Part shown: piece by piece, positions 49,880-62,679 of the stretch
Layout of the letters: every line of letters starts with the position of its first letter
Numbering within the stretch: position 1 is the first letter of the stretch
NCBI GenBank assembly: GCA_022432975.1
Contig: CM039502.1
Span: forward strand, 4,578,375-4,642,374
Source of the DNA: Begonia masoniana
Taxonomy: Eukaryota > Streptophyta > Magnoliopsida > Cucurbitales > Begoniaceae
Length of the DNA: 64,000 nt
Direction: 5' to 3'
Made by a program: the position numbers and the translations under genes
The notes under the pieces: generated by a model
Database searches by the model: none
Told to the model about the DNA's origin: nothing
Seen by the model: the letters and a program-made list of their open reading frames with translations, nothing else

Positions 49880-51758
49880 TATAACATTCCAAGAAAAAAA
49901 TAATTTCCAAATTAAGGAAACCAAATTATTTCCTAATCCCAAATTAAGGTAACAAACCAAACCCTAATTTATATTCATTACGAAAATCCCCAATTTAGGC
50001 AACAAAACCCTAATTTCATAAATTAGTCTGGAATTTTTTAATACAAAATAAGAGGATAATCACGTAGAAAAAAATTCCTTCCTAAAGAGTTCGATGAATT
50101 TGACCAAATTGGAAAGCCAGATTTGTGTCCAAGGAAAGAATTGGAATCCTCTCCCTTACAAATCAATTCGTTCGATGAAAGGAAAATCAAGCCAAAATTT
50201 CTCCCAATTTCTGGAAACCAGTGAGGAACCCGAGAGTAACCTTACCTCACAGAACCGCCACACCCGGCCACCGCGAGCTGACAGACTCCGGCGAACGTCT
50301 CTGAGGAGGTTGAATCGCAGCTTCAACTCCGACATCGGCGAACCCCCTTCTCTCGGCTGAACTTCGTCTTTCTGTTACGAGCCACGATCGAGCGCGCGAA
50401 TCTTCCCTCTCAGCCGAATCATTCTTCGCGTAAGATTCTCGATCTTCAGTTCTCTCTCGTTCTCACTCTCACTCGCTCTCTCTCTGTTTCTCACAAGTTC
50501 TCGCACGACAGAATAGGCGCACGAAGAAGAAGGCAAGGGAGAACTGGTTTTGTTCAGAATTCTGAACCGAACCGGCAATAGTGAGCCAGACCATTTAATT
50601 AATCTTAGAAGTTGAACCAGCCTAGTTGACCGAACCGGCCAAATTGACCGAACCGGCCCAGTTGACCAAATCAGCCAAAAATTATTCAACTGAATATTTT
50701 GGATTGTTAAGGACTCCCAAATCGATCCGAAATCCAACACTAGGATTTTATTGGTAAGGAATTTCTACCCTAATTATTTTAAAAGGATTATTTTGGAATA
50801 AAATTTAAATATCTCTAATTTTTAGGGAAATAAGATTTATTGAACGCTTGGGGAAAATAATTAAAATCTTATTCCCTAATTGCTCGGAATCCAGGTAAGT
50901 GAAAATATCACGTTTTTCAATGTTTTGGCTTTGGCCATACATCACAAAATCTATATTTTTATTTACAGCTTTATTTTATGTTTCTGATATTTGAGCTTTA
51001 GATATTGACATAGAATTGTTAAAAGATAAAATTTGATAGGACATTTGCATGTGTATGAAAACGATGGAATTGACAGAAAGTACGTGATATTTGGCCGACG
51101 GTTGGAACAAGTTCTAACTAGAGGTGATGATCGAAACAAGTTCCAACTAGATGTGATATTTGACCAAAAGTTGGAAAAAGTTCTAACTAGAGGTGATATT
51201 TGACCGAGGGTTAGAACAAGTTCTAACCAGTATGTAACTGATAAGTAAATGATGACACCTGCACATAGTATTTAATTTTGTGATGTAGGTGAGTTTTTAT
51301 CTGAGGAAGAACTAGCTGTGCTCGAGAATCCTCCAGAGGCAGGCGAGCATATAGAGGAGGATGTTGCCATTGGTTTTGAATAAGATTTAAAATTATGCTT
51401 TTATTATTTTAAAAAGATATTTTATAATTAGTTGCATTTAAATTTATTTTGTTTTAAGTTGGAATAATTTATTACATCAACTGTTGGATTTTTCTTAAAT
51501 ACGTTATTGTTTTTTTTAAAGATTTTATGAATGAAGTTTTATTTAATATTTATTTGGCATTTAATGTTCTAAATATTTATTGATATTAATTTCAAGGTTT
51601 CCGCTTATTAAATGATTTCGTATTTTTAACAATTTTGAATTAAGAAAATTAGGGTTTTATAACGATCAAATTTAACCTAATTTGTAAATCAATTTGGGAA
51701 AAAATTTTAGGGTTTTCAAATTGGGGAAAAATTCAAATTAAATTTTGGGGTCGTTACA
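49880..51758 (+). mobile_element. Solo LTR (1879 bp), gypsy-type by its ends
   Basis: Starts TATAACATTCC, i.e. the expected TGTAACATTCC with one G-to-A change, and ends GGGGTCGTTACA. It is flanked by perfect CGATG duplications. No primer site, gag or pol is present, so it is a solo LTR left by recombination. It contains a diverged minisatellite ('gtgatatttgaccg', 'gttggaacaagttctaacta') at ~51084-51235. Confidence 0.85.
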
Positions 51759-52719
51759 CGATGACATGTCATTAGTTGGCAACTCAATGTCAAAAATCAA
51801 CAGATTAAAGCAAGACTTAAGTTCTGAATTTGATATGAAGAACTTAGGGAGTGCTAAGAGAATATTGGGTATGGTCATTGTGAGAGATAGAAAAAATAAG
51901 TTTCTGAAAGTTCATCAAAAACTTTATTTGGAAAAACTGGTTCAAAGGTATGATAATGCTAATAGAAAACATGTCCAGATGCCTTTAGCTAGTCATTTCA
52001 ACCTGAATAAGAGTCAGTGTCATAAGTCTAAGTCTGACATCATTAAGATGGAGAATATTCCTTACTCTAATGTGATAAGATCAGTCGTATATGCTATGAT
52101 CAGTACTAAGCCAGATTTGTCATTTGCTATATCTTTATTGAGTAGGTTTATGTCAAATTCTGGGTATGATTATTGGGTAGCCTTGAAGTGGGTTGTAGCA
52201 TACATAAATAGTACAATAGATGTTGGTTTGTGCTATGGTAATAGAAATGTTGCATTTGATCTTATGAGATTTGTAGATGCTGATTTTGCAGGTAACAGGG
52301 ATGAGGGGAACTCGACTACAGCTTACTATTTCACGTTGGGAAAGAATTGTATTGTGTGGAAGTCACAATTACAACCCATGGTAGCGTTGTCCACTACGGA
52401 GGCGGAGTATATAGCGATTGCAGATGCTATGAAGGAAGCTGTGTAGTTGCAAGGTCTACTAAAGGAAGCTAAATTGCTAAACTCTATTTCTGTTATTTAT
52501 TGTGATAATCAGAGTGCGATACATCTTAGTAGAAATCCTGTATATCATGAAAGAACTAAACATATTAATGTTAGATATCATTTTATTAGAGATTTGATTT
52601 CTACTAATGTTTTGAATTTATTGAAGGTACCAACAGAGGACAGTCCTGCAGACATGGGCACAAAGATTGTTTCAAATACCAAGTTCAAGCATTGTTTGAA
52701 TTTGTTATTTGTTAACTGA
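51759..52719 (+). pseudogene. copia RT C-terminus and RNase H fragment
   Basis: Resumes with DDM after the solo LTR. SKINRLKQDLSSEFDMKNLG and AKRILGMVIVRD are RT; YAMISTKPDLSFAISLLSRF, LSTTEAEYIAIA and HINVRYHFIRDLI are RNase H. A TAG stop at 52444-52446 breaks it. Not functional. Confidence 0.85.
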
Positions 52720-52810
52720 CCTGCATTGGTCCGAACAAAGATTGTTTCAAATACCAATTTCAACCATTGTTTGAATTTGTTATTTGTTAACTGACCTTCA
52801 TTGGTCCGAG
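52661..52810. repeat. 75-bp tandem duplication at the end of the copia RNase H
   Basis: 'caaagattgtttcaaatacc' starts at 52661 and again at 52736. The following ~55 bases, including 'ttgttatttgttaactgacc', are also repeated with a few changes. Confidence 0.9.
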
Positions 52811-52884
52811 CTGCGAAGCAGTTGTAGGAGTTCGTGCACTATGTGTTGATGGTTAGTAGGTGAATTAGATTTCAAGGTGGAGAT

Positions 52885-53400
52885 TGTTGTGTGAAGCCCA
52901 ATAACTTGTGAAGCCCAAGTCCATCCATTTTTTATTAATATCATTTTGTATAAAAGAATTGGACAGTTTTGGGAAGTAAAAATAGTGAGAGAATAAAAAT
53001 TAGAGAGTGCTAGGGCTATCAGGGGTTAGCGATTTTAGTTCTTAGTTTTTTCGGTTCCACAGACAACGGCGATAGCGAAAAGGGAGGCGAACCTTAGATC
53101 CGGTGCTTGTGATCATCTTGATTGCTAGAGACAGAAAGACCTCTAGGACTCGAGTCAGGTTGAGTTCGAGTATTCAGTTAGGTTTCGTGTTTCTCATCTT
53201 TATTGTTCTTCTGTGCTTTGTACAATCATCAATTTATAGTACACGAGTTCCTTCTGTGAAGCTCAATGTGGATGTAACTGGATTTAACGATGAACCACGA
53301 TAAAAACTTTGTATTGGCTGTGTGTGATTTTGATTATAGTTGTCTGGCTTATAAGAAAATAGAAAAGAAGAATTAACAAATAGAACGTAAATTTACAACG
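52885..53400 (+). repeat. 3' LTR of the copia fragment (right end approximate)
   Basis: Follows the polypurine stretch 'aaggtggagat' and begins TGTTGTGTGAAGCCC. The left part matches the LTR at ~5278. The right edge is uncertain within ~50 bases. Confidence 0.55.
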
Positions 53401-53769
53401 CTTCGAAAGCAATTAGTTGGAATGTTAATTTTCTACATCAACACACACACAACGGCTTAAAACCTAAAACTCGTTCCCTCTAGAATCCATTTTAGATAAT
53501 GACATAATGGCAATAAATTAGCAGATTAAGAGTAAAATTCCGCAAAAGTCAAGCTGCATAGAGGAAAGAAGCTCATGAATTCACTTGGGCACTGGCAATT
53601 TCAGCATTTTCTGATTTTGTTTTTCAATCTTTCTTGCTACAAATAAAATAATGAAAACAATTACGCAGAGAGTGGAATGAACAAAAAAAAACTCAAATCT
53701 TTTCAAACCGTCTGTCCAAAGAAGACACCTCCGTAAGTTACAAAAAAGATCCACTTTCTCTCTCTCTCT

Positions 53770-53973
53770 CTAAACCCAAGTTTGAGTTCTCCGGGAACAG
53801 AAATCGTTGTCGGAACGCCGGCTCCGGGTAGGCGGTGAGAAAACAGAGGCCACTGAGTGAGCCAACCCAACTACTATCGCTAATTTCACCTGGCCCCGCT
53901 TCGGAATCAGACGCCCATAAACCTTAGGAATCGAATCTCCACCGTTGATCATAACACTTCTTACACCTGCCAT
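53770..53973 (-). CDS. Small-protein array copy E (67 aa)
   Basis: MAGVRSVMINGGDSIPKVYG then the shared RLIPKRGQ and hydrophobic segment, ending TQTWV. It differs from copy D at one or two residues (D7 to V). Flanks are homologous to those of D for about 1.3 kb, and to C further upstream (to ~54900). Function unknown. Confidence 0.78.
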   Translation of the reverse strand: MAGVRSVMINGGDSIPKVYGRLIPKRGQVKLAIVVGLAHSVASVFSPPTRSRRSDNDFCSRRTQTWV

Positions 53974-54088
53974 CTTGAATCTTGGTCTTCTTCTTTGTCG
54001 AGATCAACAAAATTTTCAGACCCAAGTAGTTGAAATTGTAAGAGAAGCTGAGCAGATTTGGCGATGGAGGCTCTTTTGGCCTCTTGGA

Positions 54089-54278
54089 TTATATAGAGAC
54101 GGAGCCTGAATTTGTTGTTCCTAAACTACCCTTCTTTTCACTTGATCAATAAACTTAGCAACTTTAAGGATTTGGATATTATAATCATTTCCTACTTTAT
54201 TAAAGCTAAGCACGACAACAAGATGAATGACGTAAGAAAGCACCAATTTTGACACGTCATTGGAAATTAAGTCACGTG
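54089..54278 (-). promoter_or_regulatory. Promoter of array copy E
   Basis: TATA box 54089-54096, TGACGT 54228-54233, G-box CACGTG 54273-54278, same order as in the other four copies. Confidence 0.65.
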
Positions 54279-54899
54279 GATAAATATTCCACTTAAGGCT
54301 CAGAATGGGGAATGGGGTCTGCATGTCACTGTTCCAAGGTCCAACCTTTTGTTTGATTAGAATTATTGGTCTCTCTCAACCTCTTCTTTCATCTTCAGGT
54401 CTTAATCCTTCACCATAATTACATAGAATTTATATCACAAACTCGCCAAAAAGGTTTTGCTAGGCTTAGAAAACATTGATTTATGGTGGAAAAATCAGAT
54501 TTTTAGTTGCTCCGAGAAATATAAGCAATTACCGAGATTTATTTTAGACTGTTTGATTTTAAATTCAGATGTTATAATTAAAATAAATTCAAGTTATGCA
54601 TAATTTGAAAATCTAAGTAACCATTTCAGTCTACAACCAACTCAATGATGGTAGTACAAAGAATTCATATGACACGTTATTGAGAAGCCATGACTTTGGA
54701 TTATGCCTCATTCGAAAAGATTCTTTGGACCCACTTTCCTTTTCAACAATTATAGTTTTTTGGAGAGAGAGAGAGAGAGAGAAATGCAATGAACCTTAAA
54801 ATTCAAACATGTGAGAAATAAAGAGAGAAAATAATTTGAACCCACTAAGACTACTTTATACCACAAACTTTTCTTACAAAAGATTGATGGGTATTTTGT

Positions 54900-56920
54900 A
54901 ACGCCTTTACAAATGGAGTAAGTGGAGTTGTTGAAGGGAAAAGTTGAAATATGACTAGACATTATTCTTACATGATAGAACCAAATGAATAGTAAAACGT
55001 AACATGATCAATTCATAATTTCATAGATAGTAGATAATTACATGATATAGTAATAGATAGTTGTATGGTGTAGGAATTTACGAGAATAGCGACAAATTAC
55101 ATTATAGCTAGTAATTGCACGTACATATAATTGTTAGTGGCATGATAAGATGGTAAATGCATAGATAGTTACTTATTATTTTTAGTTTAGTGATAAGCGT
55201 TATCGTTAATGATCGGCATAATCTTTCCCAAACCTTTTATTTTATCGATAATTTTTTTCGTCTTTACTGTCTTAATCAAACAATATCTTTTCGGTTTGTT
55301 ATAAGATATAGAACAATATGGGCTGGCGACCACACCACAAGGCCCAAATGATACGGCAGAAGAAATATATGAGAGAGTGTTAATTAGTTGAGTTAAAAAC
55401 AAATGACATGAGAGTAATAGTAGAATCTCATGTATTATTTTACTAATTTTTCTATTTTTTTTTTAAAAAACCCTTTGTTATTTCAAAAATTATAAAATTT
55501 AAAATAAATTACATACTTCAGACTAAAGTATTGTAAAATAAATAAAAAAATAGATCAAATAAAATTTCAAAAACTAAGTATTGGAGTAGCTGAAAAACAA
55601 AGAACTTCCGTAGTTTTTTCTTAAAATTCAATAAAAATTAGTTTATTTATTGATTGCATCGACAATGATTCACCCAAAAAAAAGTAGATCGTATCTATGT
55701 ATTTATATTTGCTACAAAAAAAATGTAAACACATTGTTGAGAAAATTTAAGATGGTGTTAAAGAAATTATAGAGTTATTTTCTACCTTTTCAATAAGACA
55801 ATCATCTAACTATTATATTTTGATATTATAATTATAAATAATTATTATAATTTTAATAACTAAAATTTTACAAAAATGTATTATATTAATTTAAATGAAA
55901 CTATTTATATACGCTCGGCTCGTTAAGTTTGTTTAGCGGACTTGGTTCAACTAGTTTAACTCGTAGTTTGCAAGCTGACTCGGGTTATTTTATTTTTTTT
56001 TTGTGAGTTCGTTGGATTTGTTAAGTTCGATTTGTTTAACTTGCTAAATTCAGTGAATTAGACTTTTTCAAACGCGACTTGACTTGACGATAGACAAACA
56101 GAAACAAAAACAAACTGTCCTAATAACTATTGATGCAAAATAGGAAAGCAACAAATTAACACAATAATGAACTCATAACTAAACAATTTTTTTTAGATGG
56201 ACATAAAACATTTAAGCACACCTCCAAACTTATTGATTACATTGGTTCCCAAATGTATAAGTAGAGACAAAAAGAGACGAAGATTGAGTACCTCATTTCC
56301 TCATCATCGTCATCATGATTTTTTATTTATTTATTTATTTTTATTAACACTAAGATTAAAGACAAACTTTGTGTGGCAAAATGTGAATTGAAATCTTAAA
56401 CTGGATTTATGCATTTAATCTTAAATGAAAGACGTCTTAACTGAGCTTTATTTGAGCAAGAACTGAGTGCTTTAAATACTTGTCTTTGTATCCTCATAGT
56501 CGGTTCACTCTTCTACACATCAATCATTGTTATGGTTGTAGCTACGAATGGTCGTCCCAAGATGATCAAAATTTCATTTTTCTCCTCCATGTCGAGCACA
56601 ATGAAATTTCCTAGAAAAACGAGAACATCTTAGATTTTTGGGTATGTCAAAAATCTTTATGCCAAATGCAAAATGATATTAGTTGGCTTGGCTCCTTTAA
56701 GTTTGAGTTTCTCGTAGATGGATAGTGCCTTTAAATTGATACTTGCCACCAAATTCCATTGAACCTTTTCAAAGAATTTATCTTCGATGGTGCAAAGTAT
56801 TATAAAACTCTCATGATCTTTTATATTCTATGAGAGTTTCCACTCCCCATTTAATGCAATTGTCTCGAAATCATTTAATCTTCTCTTTTTGGATAGCATT
56901 TTTTTTCATACTTAAGTTCA
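54900..56920. other. Intergenic, AT-rich
   Basis: No gene supported. Open frames here are short and of low complexity. Confidence 0.35.
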
Positions 56921-56924
56921 TTAA

Positions 56925-57190
56925 ACTAGGTTAGCATGATCATTGCTTAATTAGCTTAAACTAATTCGTGGTACTTAGTCTTAATTTAACTACCAAGGTT
57001 AACTTAATTAATCCTAATCATAGTTACTTGTTAATTACACCTTGATTACATTAATCACTACTCCAACAATGACACGTGGCATCACCTCACTGGTCATTCA
57101 ATTTATTGCACGGTCATATACTATAGTGTTAGAAAAAAACTACCTTCTATAATATTTTTCAAACTCCAAGTCTAAATTCTAAATTAGTGT
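56925..57190. repeat. Dispersed repeat, copy 1
   Basis: Words 'accaaggttaac', 'taattacacctt', 'gacacgtggcatcacctcac' and 'cttcaaact'-type phrases recur in the same order at 62680-62945. Identity is roughly 70-75 percent by eye. Probably part of an LTR or other dispersed element. Confidence 0.65.
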
Positions 57191-60100
57191 TTTAAGTGTT
57201 GCTTATTAATTAGTAAAATAATTCATTAAATTATAATAATTAAAATAATATATTAATGACATCAATTAAACAGCAAAACGTCATAATATAAGATTAAAAT
57301 GTAGAATTAGAAGGAAAATTTAACATTACTTTAATAGAAAAACAAAAATAGAAACATGGAGAGTTCCTAGAAAATAAACATCGCACTAACTAAATTTTAA
57401 TTGGGCTTACATCTACGAATTCTATGTTCTTCCCCTCAATTACTAATGGATCTGAATTTTTAAGGTGTTCATGAAATTTGCATATTTTTCTGCAAATATT
57501 AATATTATGGGTAAATCCCAATCTCCAACTCTTCTCGCTAATTGAAGGCGACAATAGCGACCTTTGAGTCTTCGTTCTCGAGCACAAGTTTCAAATTTTG
57601 TTTTGATTACTTGTCGTGGATGACCAAATTGTTCAATCGGGAGCTTCATAAAATGAGGATGTTTGGACGCATGCAAAGTGCCTATTCCTAAATAGAAAAG
57701 GAGAGATAGATGGTACTAACTATGCTTGTCTTGGAAAAATAAGTGGATTATTAGAATCGAATGGTGTGACAATCTTTATGATACTAATATACTTTATAAA
57801 TCTAATAAACAATTAAATAGAACATGGAACAAATTTACATACTTCTCATCATGATGTTTTATTTGTTTATTTGATCTTAACTTCTTCATATGGTATTTAT
57901 TCGTGACACGAGAGTTTAAGTTCTAGTGCAATTCATCCATTTTAACCTTTAACAAAAATAGTACTTATTGGATGTATATTAATAATCGTGTCATCAATAT
58001 GATCACATTCAACTATAATTTTTCCATCTCTCAGCATGATGATATGTTAGATTTAATAGTTAATAGGACGATAATTTCAAATATTTTTCTTAAGAGCTGA
58101 TATTATCAAATAGGATTCGCTTAAGTTATGAGTAGAAAATTACATTCAAAATAAAAGATGGTCTTTAGATTAGTGATGTCTTTTTCATTGACATATAAAA
58201 TGAATATTTTGAGAGCAATGAATTGTGACCTTAGACCTTTTATAGGAAAATTTGTCATTGTTTAATTTGATTATATTTTAGTCTAGTGCAAAATTAAGAC
58301 TCAAGACATCAAGATCATCTCAAGCAAGCTTGTTCTATCCTTCACAAAACTGATCTCTATGCTAATGTTAAAAAAAAAAAACATCTTCACAAAAAAAGTG
58401 TTTGTCCTAACCTTCCTAGTCTCCTTGCTAGGAGTATCTACTTAAATATTCAATCGATTGTTGATTGATGTGAACCTAAAATTGTACATGATGTTTGCAG
58501 TTTTCATGGATTAACGATTTTTTATCGTCTTTTCATCAAGTGTTTAAACAAAATTATGGCTTCCATTATGGATTGAGTAAAAAGAATAGAATTTCATTAA
58601 ATGAAAGAAGCAACAAGAATTTTTAAAGTAATTAACAATCGAATGATAAAAGCTCCAGTAATACAACTCTTTAATTTTTTCAAAGTTTTTGAGGTTTAAT
58701 GTGATGTCATCGGGGTAGGGATTGATGCCATCTTAACGAGGAACAACACCCTATCGCTTACTTGTGTGAAAAATTAAATGACACTACTAAATAACAATAT
58801 TCAACCTACAATAAAGGATCATATGTAGTTCTGCGGGATCATATGTACTTGTGCTAGCCCATCGCTATTGGTTCCGTTATTTGTTACTTCAAGAATTGTG
58901 CTTTATTTAGATCATGAATCTCTTTGATATTTTAACTTTCAAAAGAGAATGAATTCTAGACATGGTAGTTAGATTGAATATTTAATCACAGAGCAATAAG
59001 TGCATTAAGCTATTGTATCTCTCTTTTGATTATCATGAGTTAAAGTTATTGCCTTGAAAAACTAAAGGAAAAATTGTACCATCCTTAAATTTTAAAATAA
59101 ATTAAAAATTTGAATTGAGATAAAATCTCAATATAGATAGTAAAAATTCAAATCTCTTAAAAGAAAACAATAAAATCTTTCGAAATCAATTAAATAGTCT
59201 AATTTATAAGATTAAGTAATTAGACTTTTAATGAAAATCAAATATCTCAAATTTTTCAAATACTCATTCATTACACCAAATAAAAAAAATATCAATAAAA
59301 GAAGTAAACATTAAATTTGATCCCATAAATACTATAAATCAAATTAAAAGTTTAGATTTAATGAAAGGAGGAAATTTCTACTAATTAAACTAAATCATAT
59401 TTAATAAAAAGCAATTAGGAAAAGGATAAAAATCATGAATATAATTAAATCAAGGTAAATATCAATTTGCCACCTAAAGTATTGAGGTATTTGTAGATGA
59501 CACCTAAAATTTTAAATTTCGTCAATTAACATCCTGTACTTTGACCTGTTATCAACTGATACCTTGTTAAAATTTTTGTTAAAAAATTATCACTGTGCAC
59601 CGCACATGATGCAAAGAAAGCAATTGACTAAAGCAGTTTGAGTGCACCGCACAATGAATTAGCGGGGGTGTCAGTTTATAAAAGCAAGCCTTGCGGGATA
59701 ACATGGTAGAGAGAGTGAGCTATTAATAGAGACTAGGTCTGCCTCAGGATCCATGGGGCTACGAGAAACCAAAAGAAAATTAAGAAAAAGAGACTTTGGA
59801 GTAGCGTTTGAAGTGTCTATCCATGGCTCAATTGTCTTGTTTTTTGACTAATGAAAGATTTGATCGCAGTTGGGGGGACTTGATGTTAAATCTAGTCTTG
59901 GCTATATGTGTGGTATCTCTCTGTTTGGTCTACTAATTATACAACGTATTTCTATGACCCACTAATTATTGAATATATTTAATTGATCAATCCTAAGCAA
60001 TAAAAATAACATCACGTTTGGAGTTTTGAGGAGGTGTAAGCGAACAAGGATGGAATATAAAAGAGAAGAACGGGGCTCGAATTATTCTCTAATAGCCAAG

Positions 60101-60960
60101 TTGCAGGCCTTGAGAATGAGAAGGGTGGGATTCAGATTGACCAACATGTGAATCTTTTCATTTCTAGCAATGTAAATGCGATTCAAAGTTTGAAGCTTTT
60201 GGATTCTTGATCATATGCATGACAAGAATTGAAATCCAAAGTGATGGAATAGACGGTGTTCAAAACCTACACACTACACAATGTCTTTCTATTTTATCTC
60301 TGAAAATCAAAGCATTCATACTACCCTTCACTTTAGAAGCACCCTATTTTCTTCTTTTCATGACTTATCCTCTTCGTTTTGTCAAATTGGAAATTAAGAG
60401 GTCTCTACTTGTTTTGTCATTGATATCAATGTGTTCGCATTGAGCATTGAGTGTTAAGGATGTCGAGAATTAAACTTTCATTTATTTGTGTTCATGAATT
60501 GTGAAGTCCTTAGTTACTTTTAGTATAATATTGTCTGCTTTGGATTGTAACCAGCACAGATTTATTCTTGGAGTTAATTCTAAATATTATACTAGATTGA
60601 AATGGAAACTCGAGCAAGGTAAGATTGTACATCCTCACTAGTATGAGTTAGACTCTCACAAACAACAAAATGTTGAGTCGTCCTTATCTTTACGGCCAAC
60701 ACGAATTCACCTGTAGTAGGAGGGCAAGAAAGCAGCCTACACCAAAACTTAGTTGCTTCAAATGTAGATCTTTTTGCAAAAGTAAAATAAATGGGTATAC
60801 TAGAATTTCGTAATGACCGGAGAAATCCACCGTAGATGTGTTTGTGTCGTGAGAAAAAGCAGCTAAAAACAGAAGTTTCCGTCCGTTTCTCTGCATTTGA
60901 ATAAAGCTGTCGACGATGAATGCAGTTTCAGCCATTTGTAAAGACATTTTCCTTCCTTCC
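57191..60960. other. Intergenic, repeat-derived AT-rich DNA
   Basis: Open frames 57390-57676 (minus) and 60207-60443 (+) show no family features. 59458-59640 has the 'caatttgccacctaaagt' and 'gacacctaaaatttt' phrasing often seen at ends of plant DNA transposons, but the second end was not found. An open frame at 60690-60962 (minus, 90 codons) is also unassigned. Confidence 0.35.
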
Positions 60961-61094
60961 AAACAAGATTTACAGAGAAAGGAAGAGAAAAAGTTAGGGT
61001 ATTTTACTAATAAATGAATCCAACCAATCAGCCTACATGCATCAAAGTCTTCAACTGTCTCTCCTCCTCATAAGTGCATGTTTCCTCTTCCCCC

Positions 61095-61163
61095 ACTTAA
61101 ATATTCTCTCTCAAACTCCCTCCTCTTCCCCTACTTAAATATTCTCTCTCAAACTCCCTCCAT
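61095..61163 (+). promoter_or_regulatory. Duplicated core promoter segment of the Gly/Cys-rich gene
   Basis: 'acttaaatattctctctcaa' plus 'actccct' occurs at 61095 and again at 61133, a 38-bp tandem duplication. Each copy has a TATA-like TTAAATA and a pyrimidine patch. The second lies ~60 bases before the ATG. Confidence 0.55.
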
Positions 61164-61193
61164 GTCCATCTTTTTCTTCACATATATATCACA

Positions 61194-61616
61194 ATGAACT
61201 ATCCCTTACTCACAATCATCTTCCTCCTAGCCATTCCCCTCCTCACTGCTTCTCTCTCCGTAGCGAATTCACCAGTCCCTCAACCCGAAAATGGTGATGA
61301 CGATGCCGGCTTCGGCGGCTTTTTCGGTCCTGGAAGTGGGTTCAGGATACCCGGATTCGGAAGGGGATGGGATAAGGGGATCATTGGAGGGGGATATGGT
61401 TCCGGCTATGGAGGTTCCGGCGGAGGGTATTCTAAGGGAGGGATCATAAGAAGACCAGTGGTTTGCAAAGTGGCGGGTCCTTGTTATATGAAGAAGCTGA
61501 TATGTCCAGCCAAGTGTTTCACCTCCTTCAGCCGGTCCGGAAAAGGGTTCGGCGCTGGTGGCGGAGGAGGCAGTTGCACCATTGACTGCCAAAAGAGTTG
61601 CACTGCTTATTGCTAG
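61194..61616 (+). CDS. Secreted glycine-rich protein with a C-terminal eight-cysteine domain (140 aa)
   Basis: Single exon. Residues 1-~24 are a clear signal peptide (hydrophobic LLTIIFLLAIPLLTA). A mature part follows with acidic then Gly-rich segments (~38-82, GGGYGSGYGGSGGGY). The C-terminal ~50 residues carry eight cysteines spaced C-X5-C-X6-C-X3-C-X19-C-X3-C-X3-C-X3-C, the last being the final residue. Similar Gly-rich, Cys-tailed proteins are apoplastic or cell-wall proteins in plants. No enzymatic role is expected. Cysteine number is even, consistent with disulfides. The start Met directly follows an A-rich context (cacaATGA). It is unrelated to its neighbours. Confidence 0.85.
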   Translation: MNYPLLTIIFLLAIPLLTASLSVANSPVPQPENGDDDAGFGGFFGPGSGFRIPGFGRGWDKGIIGGGYGSGYGGSGGGYSKGGIIRRPVVCKVAGPCYMKKLICPAKCFTSFSRSGKGFGAGGGGGSCTIDCQKSCTAYC

Positions 61617-62670
61617 AGTGAGTGAGAGAGAGACTGTGTGGTTATGAGCAGCCTGTAGCCGGTAATAATCTCTATATTTAGTAGTTTCCCGGTGAGTTGT
61701 AAGGCTGTTTTGGCCTGTGGGTTTATAATCTATAGATGGGTGTTGCCTATTTTTCTCCAAAATATATTTTGAAACTTCAAAAGCTTTGTATTTAGACGAA
61801 TTTTATTAAAAAAATAAATAATAGTACTTTTGCTCTTTTTTTATACGTTAATTACATCAATAATTATTTAAAACGTCAATAAATATGTTTAAATATTAGA
61901 ATAAAAAAATAAATATAATATTTTTCATATAATACATCATCAAATAACATTGGACACCAAATAAATTTTTTCGTCAAAGCATTTAACACTTCCTTTAATT
62001 TAGGATTTCAATGTATGAGTATTGACTATTAAGCATATAAAATTTATGCTAATATTCCACCTCTAAAATCAAACTTTGATTCACAAATAGGCCAATATCA
62101 TCTATTTATCAATTATGAATATCACATATAACCTAGTTCAATAACATAAAGATTATAATTTCCTTCTCCAAAAAATCACTTCAATATCATCCTCTTTCAA
62201 TAATTTAAACCAAATCTTCATAATATGGTCAAAAAATGTCATCATGCAATTCCATAGATTTTAATTATAATTCTCAAAATCACCATTTTCTTCACCTAAA
62301 CCATGCGATTCTTAACATAGTTTAGAGAATACAAATATTAGAGACTTTTAACTCTTTGATGTCTTACTTTTCTCACTTCCACAACTTGCTTCTTAGCTCA
62401 ATGAATCATCTTGATGAGAGTAACAACTTTTCTCAAGGGGTTGAAGGCCAATTTAAACTCCTTCCCCTTCAACTTCACTTTCTCTCTTTTCTCTATTTTC
62501 TTTCTTCTTTCCTCTCTTCTCTCTTTCTCTCACTAGATCAGCATGAAAATGGCTGATCATGATCAGCTTCACCGTGTTTATAGAGAGCTCTTAGAGTAAA
62601 ATTACTATTTTGTCCCTTCAAATTTACCATTTTAACCTCAAATTCATGGATATCTTCGAAATGTCATAAT
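61617..62670. other. 3' side of the Gly/Cys-rich gene, then AT-rich repeat-derived DNA
   Basis: No gene. From ~62400 a pyrimidine-rich stretch (ctttctctcttttctctatt) leads into the dispersed repeat. Together they look like an LTR fragment, but I cannot fix its ends. Confidence 0.35.
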
Positions 62671-62679
62671 TTATTATCT

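Larger units (their letters stand above)
49713..53420 (+). mobile_element. Tork-like copia fragment between copies D and E, split by a solo LTR
   Basis: 5'-truncated: it starts inside RT (SPRQWYKRFDTFIV wording from ~49745) and runs to the end of RNase H (52719) and a 3' LTR (from ~52885). It is the same family as the relic at 1.4-5.6 kb. The RT reading stops in the YVDD box, where a solo LTR (49880-51758) is inserted, then resumes at 51759. An additional stop (TAG at 52444-52446) replaces a Trp in RNase H. Sequence homologous to copy D's flank ends at about 49711 and that of copy E begins at about 53424, so the fragment separates the two duplicated blocks. Confidence 0.85.

Noticed and set aside
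49880..51758. An autonomous gene inside the solo LTR (frames at 50094-50740)
   Set aside because: They lie within LTR sequence bounded by a target duplication and have no conserved domain.
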